A program made the position numbers and the translations under genes. Under the pieces are notes generated by a model that was given only the letters and a program-made list of their open reading frames with translations, did not search any database and was not told the DNA's origin. This document shows, in pieces, positions 40,501 through 53,256 of a stretch of DNA of 64,000 nucleotides. Numbering within the stretch: position 1 is the stretch's first letter; every line of letters starts with the position of its first letter. Source of the stretch: Syngnathus acus (taxonomy: Eukaryota; Chordata; Actinopteri; Syngnathiformes; Syngnathidae); the NCBI RefSeq assembly GCF_901709675.1, contig NC_051105.1:3339104-3403103 (forward strand). Direction: 5' to 3'.

Positions 40501-43054
40501 TTGGATTCACGTGGTCATCTAATAATTTTTAAAAGTTGCAGCAATTGCTTTGACATCACCTCTGCTTGTTTTACACTCCCTCCTCTATTCCCTGTTTGTC
40601 ATGGCTGTAGTCAGCGAGGTCTCAGAGGGTATTTTTTTCCATTATGCCTCTAAACAAACATTTTTTTTTTCCTTTCGTCTTAAACCTATTCATGGCTTGC
40701 CACAGTGAATCATCCTAATCCATCTCTCGCTGTCTTCGGCATCTTCTGCTCTAACTCCAGCTGTCCGCAAGTCTTCCCTCATCACATCTCCTTTTTGTCT
40801 CCTACCTGACGACTCAGAACATCCTTCTTGAAATATATTCTCTGCGCCTCCTTTGCAAGCCCAAACGATCTCAATCTGGCCTCTCTAACTTTCTCCAACC
40901 CTTCCCGCCTTTGCTGTCCCTCTGTTGAGCTCATTCCAGATCATGTCCTTCCTCATCATTTTGCAAAAGAATCTCTGCATCGTCAACGCTGCCACTTTCT
41001 GTCTGTCCTGATCGTTTCAGTTTACCCACTGAAGCGTCTGGACATCTTCTGAGTGTGTTTCGCAGCCCTTGTATATGACGCAGAGAATGAAGGACAATCG
41101 GTCCTCGCTCTGCTTTTGTCATCATTCTTTTCCATCCTTTGATTGCTTTTCAGCACATCATCAGTGTCATCGGCCAACACGCGCCCGCCACGCAAGCACA
41201 AATCTGTGTCACGGAGACACCCCGGAAAAAAACTTGACAAGGTCTCGTAAAAGTGCGCCGTTTCACGCCAGTTTCCGTAAGATGGAACAGACACGGTGAA
41301 GAAAACCTCCAGGATTTTCGTCCCCTCTCTTCCAGTCACCCTGAAGAAATAAAAACTCATCAGTGAATGGAAAACCAATCACCAAAAATCCCTCCCAGTA
41401 TGACACTGCCATGTTCGGACGTGAAGCTCGTGACTTTGGAAAGGTCTGCTTGCGGGCCAAGAGCGAGAAGGTCTTTTCACAGCTCAGCTTTTAAGCCTGC
41501 ACTTTTTCCCTAGCTTGATAATTGAGATTATTTTTCCACTCACGGATGCCTTGAACGTCATTACTTCTTGAGGTGCTGTGTTCCCGGTCGATACACTGAA
41601 AGCGCCGCAGTCGTTCCAAGTCAAATTTCAATTTGATAACCTCTGCGCTGACTGTTTGATTTTATGGATTCGCTCCAATTTTTTTTCAGCATAGTTGTGG
41701 TATGTCAAATGACAAATTTCAGCATTCAGTAGCAAGTGGAAAATATGACTGCATTGATTCTTAAACCAAACAGTGGGTGGTGTGCGTGCATGTGGTTCTG
41801 AGATTCCTGCCAAATGTTCCCATCATTTGTGTTTCAGTGCCATATTGTTCAGTGCAACGTTTTAATCGTTTGCTTTCAAAGCCCTGGAGGAAAAATGATG
41901 ACTTCTTTCTCACCTATTATATGGATTACAATAATCCCTTGTGGTTAGTCACAAAATCACCTACCCCAGCTCTTCTCTGCAAATCTCGCCTTGTGGCAGT
42001 GATGTGTACAAAGCGTCAGACAGCAAATGAGTTGAGGGTACTCAATAATATATCCACAGCAGCCCTCGAGGTTCATCTGCAGTAATGATTGGGTTCCTTT
42101 ATATTTGCATTACGGTATGATGACATGTTTTCTGGTTGTATCCAAGTTTTTGCTGAAGGACCTCGACAGATGATGGAACATTAAGGCGGTACCTGGACTC
42201 TCTCTCCTCACCAGTGACGTCAACACTGATGACTTGAACACTTGTTGCGGTTGCTGCTCAACGACTCAAACATCAGCAAGCACAACTTAAGACTTCAGGT
42301 GAACATGTTCATGCACGGAATCCTTTTTTTTTTTAATTCCCCCAAACCTTGATGTCAAAACCATCATTTCCTTGCAAACAAATCTAAATGTTTATTACCT
42401 TGGAAAAGACATGCAGGGATTACACAGTGTGAGTCTCAATGTGGTTTTCATTTGTGTGCGCTTTTCGCTAGGGCTAGTGTGGGCTTATATACATATATCT
42501 TCCCTGTGAAAGATGAATAGGCACATTACAAGGAGGAGGATCACAACTGACAGCAAATGGATACAAGGCAAATCCGCTGGCATGAAATTGGAGTCTGCAT
42601 GGCAGTGATGTAGCTGCTCCAAAAAAAAGTACTTTTTACACGTTACTGCTAGTATGTGGTTTACTTGTTAGGGCGTGTGCATTCACAAATCTGATGCTTG
42701 GTTATGCTGTTTTGCAGCAGGTATTGCAACACATAATGTTAAGTTTCTCATTTGCAGAAAGTATGTGTATGTAGACACATAGGCAGTGTGGAATGGGAGT
42801 GTGAATGGTTGTCTTTCTCCAATAAACTAATAGAAGACAAGCTCTGTCCTCTATTAGTTGTTGAAATGTTTATCCTTAAAAATAATACCAAAAGTAGCTA
42901 ACGTAATCACAAGTATAATTGCAGAGGTACAATAAAATCTTGATTACGCAATTACCGCATACAGTGAGTGATATTTCTGCACTTAGTGGGGAAGTGCAGC
43001 AAAGTCTGCAATTTGGGTGCTACAATTTAGCACACAAACATGCTAATTCCACAA

Positions 43055-43125
43055 AGAAAGGCAGGAACCTGGATTTGAACCTCTGAACTGTGCTAACCAC
43101 TCCATCTCTGTGCTGCTGTGGTGGT
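43055..43125 (-). repeat. truncated SINE head (tRNA-like part)
   Basis: On the minus strand it reads gcagcacagagatggagtgg, ttagcacagttcagaggttc and aaatccaggttcctgcc. This is the A-box/B-box part of the SINE with most of the anticodon arm lost. Confidence 0.55.
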
Positions 43126-46100
43126 AAATATTGTGAGGGGAAAAAATGTAAATGAATAAACTCTGCACGCTCAAGCAATCGCAGAAAGGTGTTTGTGCGC
43201 TGTGACTGCGAGGAAGGGAATTTAAAAAAGTCAAACCCAATGAGGTGTGTTATTAAAGAGTCTGCCATTTCGTGTTACAGTATCAAGTGCATTGTTCCTG
43301 GATTTTCAGGATTCCTCCACCACATTTATGTTCCAAATTCAAAATGCAGATCTTCAATATACTGCCTCAAGTCACATCGCAGATGTCGTTTTCAGCCGGC
43401 GACACCCTGAAATTGACTTCTCTTGTGTTCTCTTTCAGATTGCAAATGCTTTTAGGTGAAGAAAAGCTTTACTAGCGGAAAGTTAGGCGGGGGGGTATGC
43501 TTTCTATTGTTAGGTCGTAGAGTGCGGGTGAGAAAGGAGACAGCGTGGAGAGAAAACAGCAGCCTTTCAGCGCATAAACTGTTTACATGTGTTTGTACAC
43601 AATGACCACACTGCCACACGCGCCGCATCTCACCTCGTCTTGTGTCATGCTCCAAGTTATTGTCACACGTCCGAGAGAACACATCTGCTAACATAGTTTG
43701 TCAAAGAGCCGATGCTAAGCTCATATTTGCAAACTAAAGTTGAGTATTCAAGAGCTTACAGTGGTAGCTAGTCAATTGAGGGCGATGGAACCACGCTACC
43801 ACTCACCTTGAATAAGATAATTCAATATTGCAAATTAAATACAGTATTGGAATAAGAATAGAATGCAACAGTCTGGTGAAGTTAACCGGTCTGCGATTCA
43901 ATTGATGCTGTAAGCACTGCCGGAGCTAGAGGGAGACCGCAGGGGGAATGCCCCCCCTCTGAAACATGCCTGCACCCCTCATTGACTTTTGGATAGTTTC
44001 AGATTTTTTCTTCAGGATTTTCTTCCACATCCCCCCATAGGGAACCTACTATGAATGTTTATTAGCTTTTTTTCTGAAGAATTTTTGGAAGTTTGTCAAA
44101 ATCTTTGTTGTTGTTTTGCAGACCCAGTAAGATTTCCTCAGCCCCCACATAGGAAACAAAAATCCCAGCACAACCAGTGCAAGTAAGGATTATGCCACCA
44201 AATGTTAAATATTATCGACTATAATTTATCCTCGCAAGGGTCATACTGCAAATGACAAATCACACTTCCACAATTAAGCGCCATGTACAGACAAATGTGG
44301 TGTGGCAGCTGCAAATTGGCGGCACCATTTTAACAATGCAATGTGGTGGAAATACAATCCCCTTCATTCAAATCCTTTTGAAACCGCTATTTAAAAAGAT
44401 CTTTCATTCCATTCCTAAATGGTAAATGCCATATTGAAATTAAATCTGTTAAAGCTGAAAGTCCACACTTTAGCCGCATTGCTGAATGTCAAATCCACTG
44501 TGGTGTTGTATGAACGCTAAATCTTAAAATGCGATCAGGTCCATCCCAAAAATGAAGTCAATAGAGAGAAGATTTAAAAAAGACATGTCGCCTGATTGAA
44601 ATGAGTTTATTTTCTTGGTTTTGTCATGTGATTGAACCAAAAAAAAGAAACGTTTTTCGTCTGGTCGACGTCCGATTTCTCCGGTTGATTAACATAAATA
44701 AACGTGAAGACTCTGACGGAGACAGAACGTTGGAGGACAGGAGTGATGTGGACACATTTAGGACAGCCAGCTCACTAGGTGAGATGAAAAATAATCAACT
44801 GCCACCTAATTACACACTTCCAGGATGTCAATGACACACTTTATCGAAAGTTATGCAACACATCCCAAAAAAATAACAAAGGACAACTAAAACGGCGTGG
44901 CCGGGGGGATTTTTTGAGGCAAAAACCTTTAGAGTTGTCAAAATTGTGTGAAAATAAAGTGATATAAAGTCATTCTATCACGTGAAAGGATATTGAAAAA
45001 TCTATGAGACTTATATCATAATTCTGGAAATTATGCAGGGATATTATTATAATATTACTATTAGAAAATATTGTCAAATTTTACGATAGGTAATTTATGC
45101 AAATTCTAAAACTATGTTAGAATAACATCATTATATTATGTGGGTGGAAATGGAATTTTGGAAATTTTATTATTTAAAGCAGGATTTTAATGACCATGTT
45201 GGGCCTTGATTGTGTTTAATTTGATGCAAATCAGTGCACAATTCCGACAATAGGAAACAAGACTGCTGCATTAGAAACCATCATTCCCTCAAAAAAAAAA
45301 GAAAAAAAAAACTTCCTGACAGAGACGAGCCAGCCAGCATCTAATTAGTCCTGGAGAAGCTTTTTCTTTCTTTTTTTTTTCATGATTCCTCCTCACTGTG
45401 TTTTCTATTAAAATAGTTTCCAGAGATTTAGCCTCAGGTAATACCTGCTGGAGGCTCTTCCAGAAGGTCGGCCTGAACTCCAGCCACCTCTTCTGCTATT
45501 GTTCGCTCCAGCTTAAAAGAGGCATTTCATTCCTGCTTTCATCCAAAATGAAAAAAAGTTTGCGCTCAGCGGTTAAAGTCCAACGAAAAAAAGGGGACAA
45601 AGGACGTTCACTCACGTGTATCTCAACACATACTGTAAGTCAAATATTGCAAGCTTTGAGTCACGAAAAAGCAGAAAAAAATCATAGTGTTTTTAGGCAG
45701 CAATATTTAGGGTTTCTGCAAATAGAGCGGCTCCGAATAAACAAGTTGATTAAACAGAGTGGATAGATTGGTTCATTTTCTGATCAGATCAGTTATCGTT
45801 CTTGCTTTTCTTTTAATTCATTGATCAATGATCAGCTGCTGAATGCTAATCGTCTAAAGCCTTTAGACAAGTTCCATAGAAGATCTTGCCTTGTGTTGTG
45901 TGTGTGTTTGTGTGTGCGTGCGTGTGCGTCTTATTAGCACAGTAATAAAGATGATCTAGTTTTAAGTGAAGAAGGCATCTTAATTGCTTTTCCAGTAGAG
46001 CCTGACGTGTGGTTGTGTTTTTATATTCCACATGTAATACACTTGACATATAAGTGGAATTAAAAGTGATCTTAAATTCTATGCAGACAATGTTTATGTT

Positions 46101-46784
46101 CCGGGGATTTATGCAACTCAATAGCTATGCCCACTTGAAGATGACTTTGTTGTTGAGACACCTTCTGTAATAAATGTTTTGGAAGACTCTGACATGTCGC
46201 TCCACAGAGTTGTCCTGTCCAGGCTTTGTTTTATGTTATTTTTGGCTATAATTTTTCACATGCAACTTTTGTGGTGTTATCACAAACACATGCTGCAGAA
46301 TGCTTGAACTTTATAAGGAGTCAATATCAAGTGCATCTTCCCGTTCAGGGAGTTGGTTTTTTTTTACACTTTTGAACATTAATAAAAACCCTTTAAAACT
46401 GGAATTTGTGAGGTAGCTCTACAAACGCAAATCACTTTTGCAGCTCTGCTTTTGCTGAGTCAAAGATCAAGTTATTTGCCATTCCAAAAAGTTGTGAAGC
46501 TTGTCAGAGCAATGTGACCATCACACTGCATTTTTACATTTTAGTGTGTGTGTGTGTGCGTGCGTGCGCGTGTGCGCTTCTGGTCCTTGACATGATTGAG
46601 AGGCGCCCGTCTGGACGTGATTAGGTGAGCCAAAGTACTGAAGACGTGCAGTTCTAATTGTAAGCAGATGACCGCCCGGCTCGCAGTGGACACACTGGAA
46701 AAAAAATGGAATGCACCTTTCAAATGCCACAAATTAGCTTTTCCCTGTCAAAGGCCTTTCTAATTTTCCACAACACAATCCACC

Positions 46785-46788
<4 letters not shown>

Positions 46789-46830
<42 letters not shown>
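46789..46830. repeat. (CA)n microsatellite
   Basis: Twenty-one uninterrupted CA copies. Confidence 0.97.
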
Positions 46831-46831
<1 letters not shown>

Positions 46832-47210
46832 CGGTACTTCTGTATGTATTTCCAGTAGATACAAATAGACAGTCTTTGCTACGTGCGAGCTCTGATGCAT
46901 CATGTTCACACAAGCCTGAATTGTTTATTGTCATTTGACAGGTTAGTGTGTTAACCGCGGCCTCCTGATTACATCGACTTTGTTTAAGCAAAAGACCATC
47001 TGGTTCCCATATCACTGACTGTCAGGAGTAGCTTACCGCTGGCCGCCAGCCAGAATATATCCCGCTCAGTAATCTATGAAATTCCCCACGCAACAATGGA
47101 TGCTTCATCATACAGGTAAAAATCAGGACAGCCTCTTTAGCACCACTTAGCTTACCCCAAGTGCATCCAATTCTATATGTGCCACTGGATCACTTTCCAG
47201 AAATGTATTG

Positions 47211-48646
47211 CTCTAACCCTAACCCTAGCTCTAACCCTAACAGTAGCTGTAACCCTAACCCTAGCTCCAGCTCTAACCCTAGCTCTAACCCTAGCTCTAA
47301 CCCTAACCCTAATCCTAGCTCTAACCCTAACCCTAGTCTAACCCTAACAGTAGCTGTAACCCTAACCCTAGCTCCAGCTCTAACCCTAGCTCTAACCCGA
47401 ACCCTAGCTCTAACCCTATCTAACCCTAACCCTATCTAACCCTAACCCTAGCGCTAACAGTAGCTGTAACCCTAACCCTAGCTCCAGCTCTAACCCTAAC
47501 CCTAGCTCTAACCCTAACCCTAGCTCTAACCCTAACAGTAGCTGTAACCCTAACCCTAGCTCCAGCTCTAACCCTAGCTCTAACCCTAATCCTAGCTCTA
47601 ACCCTAACCCTAGTCTAACCCTAACAGTAGCTGTAACCCTAACCCTAGCTCCAGCTCTAACCCTAACCCTAGCTCTAACCCTAACCCTATCTAACCCTAA
47701 CCCTAGCTCTAACCCTAACAGTAGCTTTAACCCTAACCCTAGCTCTAACCCTAGCTCTAACCCTATCTAACCCTATCTAACCCTAACCCTAGCTCTAACC
47801 CTAACAGTAGCTGTAACCCTAACCCTAGCTCCAGCTCTAACCCTAACCCTAGCTCTAACCCTAACAGTAGCTGTAACCCTAACCCTAGCTCCAGCTCTAA
47901 CCCTAACCCTAGCCCTAACCCTAATCCTAGCTCTAACCCTAACCCTAGTCTAACCCTAACAGTAGCTGTAACCCTAACCCTAGCTCCAGCTCTAACCCTA
48001 GCTCTAACCCTAGCTCTAACCCTAATCCTAGCTCTAACCCTAACCCTAGTCTAACCCTAACAGTAGCTGTAACCCTAACCCTAACCCTAACCCTAACCCT
48101 AACCCTAACCCTAGCTCCAGCTCTAACCCTAACCCTAGCTCTAACCCTAACCCTATCTAACCCTAACCCTAGCTCTAACCCTAACAGTAGCTGTAACCCT
48201 AACCCTAACCCTAGCTCTAACCCTATCTAACCCTATCTAACCCTATCTAACCCTAACCCTAGCTCTAACCCTAACAGTAGCTGTAACCCTAACCCTAGCT
48301 CCAGCTCTAACCCTAACCCTAGCTCTAACCCTAACAGTAGCTGTAACCCTAACCCTAGCTCCAGCTCTAACCCTAACCCTAGCCCTAACCCTAATCCTAG
48401 CTCTAACCCTAACCCTAGTCTAACCCTAACAGTAGCTGTAACCCTAACCCTAGCTCCAGCTCTAACCCTAACCCTAGCTCCAGCTCTAACCCTAGCTCCA
48501 GCTCTAACCCTAACCCTAGCTCTAACCCTATCTAACCCTAACCCTAGCTCTAACCCTAACAGTAGCTGTAACCCTAACCCTAGCTCTCACCCTAACCCTA
48601 GCTCTAACCCTAACTCCAGCTCTAACCCTTACCCTAAACCTAACCT
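47211..48646. repeat. interstitial telomere-like array with AGCT-bearing variant blocks
   Basis: About 1.4 kb of CCCTAA (vertebrate telomere hexamer, C-strand on plus). It is interrupted at irregular 40-100-bp intervals by recurring blocks: CAGTAGCTGT (about 15 copies, the first near 47240, the last near 48560), AGCTCCAGCT and AGCTCT. One pure stretch near 48070-48110 has seven perfect hexamers. Block order is repeated over long segments, indicating local duplication. Confidence 0.95.
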
Positions 48647-48720
48647 TTAGGGAGGTGTATGGTTATATGGGGCAGTACACGAGCAACTATGTTGCAAATT
48701 TTCTATAATAAAATTTCTTG

Positions 48721-48794
48721 GCCCCACTGAGATTCGAACCCGTGTCGCTGGGGTGAGAGCCCAGAGCACTAACCACTACGCTATGGAAGCCTCG
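48721..48794 (-). tRNA. tRNA-Glu(CTC)-like sequence, probably degenerate
   Basis: On the minus strand there is an A box (TAGCGTAGTGG), an anticodon arm CTGGG-CTCTCAC-CCCAG with anticodon CTC, and a B box (GGTTCGAATCT). The anticodon stem is perfect. The T stem has mismatches and the acceptor stem is imperfect, relying on G-T pairs. A TTTT tract lies just downstream. It could be a mutated tRNA-Glu gene or a tRNA-derived SINE head without body. Confidence 0.5.
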
Positions 48795-48837
48795 CCACAT
48801 AGCCTGTGATAAATATGCTTTTATGGAGTAGCTCACA

Positions 48838-49340
48838 ACCTTTTTTGCGCCACGGACCGGTTACGTGTCAGAAATATTTTTCGCGGACCGGCCTTTATAA
48901 ATAATACATTTATGATAAATATATAAATACGATTAAATAAAATGATACGACTATTTCTTTTAGTAGGTTTTTTTTGAGCATGCGCAGTTCGCTGTTCTAA
49001 AAAGTTCACGACTTCAACCAGTAGGTGTCAGTAATGCCCATTGAAGCTAGTGCCACCTCGCCATAAAACAAAACGAAGAACGAAGTAAATGACGTCACTT
49101 CCCGTTCACGAACGAGTCGAGAATTGCCTTTCCAGGTCATCGCGAGAACGGATCAGTGAGGGAATGAATCCTGACTTTCCCGTTGGCGAACGAGTCAATG
49201 GGTCAACTGCCTTCCTTCCCGTGCGTCAACAGATCAGTCCGTGAACGTGTTGCGTCTCCCTGCTAGCGTGAACTATGTAAGCCAGAATGTAGATTTACGA
49301 TTTGCCAAGGAAAGAAAGTACCACTCAATGAAACACCACT
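48838..49340. repeat. unclassified dispersed-repeat sequence
   Basis: Contains 'gcgccacggaccggtt' and 'cgcggaccgg' motifs and repeated 'gttc(a/g)cgaacgagtc' and 'cgttggcgaacgagtc' motifs of the kind seen in non-autonomous DNA transposons of fish. Boundaries and class are uncertain. Confidence 0.4.
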
Positions 49341-49754
49341 TCTTTTATGCGCGTTTTCTCCAAGCTAACGGCTAACCTTATTGCATGTTATGCAACAACG
49401 GGAGGATTATGCTTCTCTTTGGGTAATCTTGATTTTATAACAATTATAGTAGTTTTTAAATAACGTGTATGCATATATACGCCTAAATATTGTTATCCAA
49501 TAGATCTACTCCAATTTCACGTTGGATTGCTGGTTTGAAATTTACTTTTGATTTTATTTTTAATAAACATTTATGTTAAAACTTGTCTGGTGTTTTATTC
49601 CTTGTTTTTATATTCGCCAATTAAAGCATAAAAATTAACTGCTTTATTTGACAATATGTGTTAGGTACATCATTAGGTACACTACATGAGGTAAGAAAAA
49701 AAAAAAGAATAAATAAAGGGTTAATTGAACAATAAAAGCACAATTAGGTATATT

Positions 49755-49828
49755 CTTGCTTCTGGGATCGAACCAAGTTCCTACCGAGTAAGAGCCCGTG
49801 TCACTAACCAGTCAGCTATTTCGACCTG
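49755..49828 (-). tRNA. tRNA-like sequence with Lys(CTT)-type anticodon, degenerate
   Basis: The minus strand has TAGCTGACTGG (A-box-like), loop CTCTTAC (anticodon CTT) and GGTTCGATCCC (perfect B box). The acceptor ends do not pair and the anticodon stem has a mismatch, so this is a pseudogene or SINE-head relic. Confidence 0.4.
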
Positions 49829-50126
49829 GTCATCTGCACTGGTTTATACTAGTGATGTGCATTCCAGTTCTTTTAAGTGAACTTTAGAATCGGTTCACTC
49901 AAAATATTTGTTCAAAAGAATCGTTCACCGAATTGTTCACTACACTTTCCTATTTATTTATTCTTTTTTTTTTACCTCGTGTAGTGTACCTATTGTAGTG
50001 TCCATGAGGAGTACCTAATCACAGGCCACTTCAATAGGGAAAAAGCTTAAGTGAAAGTGAAAAGTGCCACACCCACCTTCACCCCCACCTCTTGAGTGGC
50101 TGTTTGATCTGTGACATCACTTGGAC

Positions 50127-52757
50127 ACTCTATTAGGTACACCGCCATTTTCTAGTGTACCTAATAACAGGCCACTTTATTAGGGAAATATCATGGTCAA
50201 AGGTCACAGGTGTCAAGCTCTAGTCCTCTGGGCCACGTTCCAATATGTTTTCCAAGACTCCCTTGTCAAGTGCACCCTAATAAAGTGGCCTGTTATTAGG
50301 TACACTTGAAAATGGCGGTGTACCTAATGGAGTGTCTGTGCGATTCCCTCGTTAAGTGCACCTGCGTGAAAAGTTTTAGCTCCTGCGGAACGCGAAAGTG
50401 ACCAAAACTTTTCACGCAGGTGCGCTTAACGAGGGAATGACACGGACACTCCATTAGGTACACCGCCATTTTCAAGTGTACCGAATAACAGGCCACTTTA
50501 TTAGGGAAGTATCAAGGTCAAAGGTCACAGGTGTCAAGCTGTAGTCCTCTGGGCCACGTTCCAATATGTTTTCCAAGACTCCCTTGTTAAGTGCACTCTA
50601 ATGAAGTGCCCTGTTATTAGGTACACTTGAAAATGGCGGTGTACCTAATGGAGTGTCCGTGTGATTCCCTCGTTAAGTGCACCTGCGTGAAAAGTTTTAG
50701 CTCCTGCGGAACGTGAAAGGAGCTAAAACTTTTCACGCAGGTGCGCTTAACGAGGGAATCACACGGACACTCCATTAGGTACACCGCCATTTTTCAAGTG
50801 TACCTAATAGGCCACTTTATTAGGGAAATATCATGGTCAAAGGTCACAGGTGTCAAGCTCTAGTCCTCTGGGCCACGTTCCAATATGTTTTCCAAGACTC
50901 CCTTGTCAAGTGCACCCTAATAAAGTGGCCTGTTATTAGGTACACTTGAAAATGGCGGTGTACCTAATGGAGTGTCCGTGTGATTCCCTCGTTAAGTGCA
51001 CCTGCGTGAAAAGTTTTAGCTCCTGCGGAACGTGAAAGGAGCTAAAACTTTTCACGCAGGTGCGCTTAACGAGGGAATCACACGGACACTCCATTAGGTA
51101 CACCGCCATTTTTCAAGTGTACCTAATAGGCCACTTTATTAGGGAAATATCATGGTCAAAGGTCACAGGTGTCAAGCTGTAGTCCTCTGGGCCACGTTCC
51201 AATATGTTTTCCAAGACTCCCTTGTCAAGTGCACCCTAATAAAGTGGCCTGTTATTAGGTACACTTGAAAATGGCGGTGTACCTAATGGAGTGTCTGTGT
51301 GATTCCCTCGTTAAGTGCACCTGCGTGAAAAGTTTTAGCTCCTGCGGAACGCGAAAGTGACCAAAACTTTTCACGCAGGTGCGCTTAACGAGGGAATCAC
51401 ACGGACACTCCATTAGGTACACCGACATTTTCAAGTGTACCGAATAACAGGCCACTTTATTAGGGAAGTATCAAGGTCAAAGGTCACAGGGGTCAAGCTG
51501 TAGTCCTCTGGGCCACGTTCCAATATGTTTTCCAAGACTCCCTTGTTAAGTGCACCCTAATAAAGTGGCCTGTTATTAGGTACACTTGAAAATGGCGGTG
51601 TACCTAATGGAGTGTCCGTGTCATTCCCTCGTTAAGTGCACCTGCGTGAAAAGTTTTAGCTCCTGCGGAACGTGAAAGGAGCTAAAACTTTTCACGCAGG
51701 TGCGCTTAACGAGGGAATGACACGGACACTCCATTAGGTACACCGCCATTTTCAAGTGTACCTAATAACAGGCCACTTTATTAGGGAAATATCATGGTCA
51801 AAGGTCACAGGTGTCAAGCTCTAGTCCTCTGGGCCACGTTCCAATATGTTTTCCAAGACTCCCTTGTCAAGTGCACCCTAATAAAGTGGCCTGTTATTAG
51901 GTACACTTGAAAATGGCGGTGTACCTAATGGAGTGTCCGTGTCATTCCCTCGTTAAGTGCACCTGCGTGAAAAGTTTTAGCTCCTGCGGAACGTGAAAGG
52001 AGCTAAAACTTTTCACGCAGGTGCGCTTAACGAGGGAATCACACGGACACTCCATTAGGTACACCGCCATTTTTCAAGTGTACCTAATAGGCCACTTTAT
52101 TAGGGAAATATCATGGTCAAAGGTCACAGGTGTCAAGCTGTAGTCCTCTGGGCCACGTTCCAATATGTTTTCCAAGACTCCCTTGTCAAGTGCACCCTAA
52201 TAAAGTGGCCTGTTATTAGGTACACTTGAAAATGGCGGTGTACCTAATGGAGTGTCCGTGTGATTCCCTCGTTAAGTGCACCTGCGTGAAAAGTTTTAGC
52301 TCCTGCGGAACGTGAAAGGAGCTAAAACTTTTCACGCAGGTGCGCTTAACGAGGGAATCACACGGACACTCCATTAGGTACACCGCCATTTTTCAAGTGT
52401 ACCTAATAACAGGCCACTTTATTAGGGAAATATCATGGTCAAAGGTCACAGGTGTCAAGCTGTAGTCCTCTGGGCCACGTTCCAATATGTTTTCCAAGAC
52501 TCCCTTGTCAAGTGCACCCTAATAAAGTGGCCTGTTATTAGGTACACTTGAAAATGGCGGTGTACCTAATGGAGTGTCTGTGTGATTCCCTCGTTACGTG
52601 CACCTGCGTGAAAAGTTTTAGCTCCTGCGGAACGCGAAAGTGACCAAAACTTTTCACGCAGGTGCGCTTAACGAGGGAATCACACGGACACTCCATGAGG
52701 TACACCGCCATTTTTCAAGTGTACCTAATAACAGGCCACTTTATTAGGGAAATATCA
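50127..52757. repeat. tandem satellite of giant palindromes (8 units of about 320 bp)
   Basis: The unit marker CAATATGTTTTCCAAGACT recurs at 50241, 50562, 50881, 51200, 51521, 51842, 52161 and 52483, a period of 319-322 bp. Each unit has an ~85-bp spacer (with GGTCAAAGGTCACAGGTGTC) and a ~230-bp inverted repeat. The arms start CCCTAATAAAGTGGCC and end GGCCACTTTATTAGGG, and hold inner motifs GTGTACCTAATGGAGTGTCC and CGTGAAAAGTTTTAGCTCCT. The loop is 12 nt (for example 50706-50717). Units near 50400, 51360 and 52640 share a variant centre (GCGAAAGTGACC). Confidence 0.97.
50275..50506. repeat. first palindrome of the satellite (variant centre)
   Basis: Arms of about 105 bp that pair almost completely except near the loop, where GCTCCT faces GTGACC. 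Confidence 0.9.
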
Positions 52758-52829
52758 ATATAATATATAATATATTTAGGAAGAGATTCTGTCACTCATT
52801 CACTGAAAAATTCATACTTTTGAGTTAAC

Positions 52830-52904
52830 AGGCCTGAGAGTGAGAATTGAACTCACAACCCCTGGTTTACTAGACCAGTGCTCTAACCATTGAGCTACAA
52901 TGTC
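52830..52904 (-). pseudogene. tRNA-Thr(AGT) pseudogene
   Basis: Shares the D, anticodon (CTGGT-CTAGTAA-ACCAG) and T arms with the three intact copies downstream. Its acceptor stem is broken: the 5' strand is GACATTG, and two extra bases sit before GGCC on the 3' strand. Confidence 0.75.
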
Positions 52905-52911
52905 TACATGC

Positions 52912-53063
52912 ATTAATGTGGGAAGTGGGAGTGCCTGGAGAAAACCCACGCATTCACGGAGAAAAAGTGCAAATTCCAGAGAGGCAGGACGGAAGGTGGA
53001 ATCGAACACGCACCCTCTGAACTGTGAGGCAGACGTGCTAACCAGTGTACCACCTTGACGCCT
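52912..53063 (-). repeat. SINE head in the first tRNA-array unit
   Basis: The minus strand reads caaggtggtacactggttag, cacgtctgcctcacagttc and gtgcgtgttcgattcc, then a SINE body (gtgggttttctccaggcact). It is repeated in the next two units. Confidence 0.75.
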
Positions 53064-53183
53064 AAAACAATTTCGATTTAATAACTCTCTACACGAATGC
53101 TGGTCACCACAACCATGGTAAACATCTATGGAGTTTCAAGCTCAGCTATTATTAATCCAGCTCACGCAGCAAAATTAGTTAAC

Positions 53184-53256
53184 AGGCCTTGGTGAGAATT
53201 GAACTCACAACCCCTGGTTTACTAGACCAGTGCTCTAACCATTGAGCTACAAGGCC
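53184..53256 (-). tRNA. tRNA-Thr(AGT), intact copy 1
   Basis: 73 nt with a perfect cloverleaf: acceptor GGCCTTG/CAAGGCC, D stem GCTC/GAGC, anticodon arm CTGGT-CTAGTAA-ACCAG (anticodon AGT), T arm GTGAG-TTCAATT-CTCAC, discriminator T as in vertebrate tRNA-Thr. The A box (TAGCTCAATGG) and B box (GTTCAATTC) are present, and TTTT lies downstream on the minus strand. Confidence 0.85.

Larger units (their letters stand above)
35800..47210. other. intergenic region, no gene recognised
   Basis: About 11 kb upstream of abi3bp. ORFs are short and lack recognisable domains or consistent splice structure. Seen inside: an AAAT/GATA-rich stretch (36329-36422), a (GTA)n run (37499-37522), a G-run (39046-39062), a truncated minus-strand SINE head (about 43055-43125) and GT/CA runs near 45900, 46550 and 46800. 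Confidence 0.6.

Noticed and set aside
40022-41378. ORFs of 60-118 codons on both strands
   Set aside because: No recognisable domain, no splice structure and no consistent coding bias; treated as chance ORFs.
47161-47439. An ORF rich in NP/SS repeats
   Set aside because: Translation of the CCCTAA-type array, with no splice or start support.
50296-51455. Two nearly identical 66-codon minus-strand ORFs
   Set aside because: They lie in satellite palindromes and repeat with the array period; they are by-products of the repeat.
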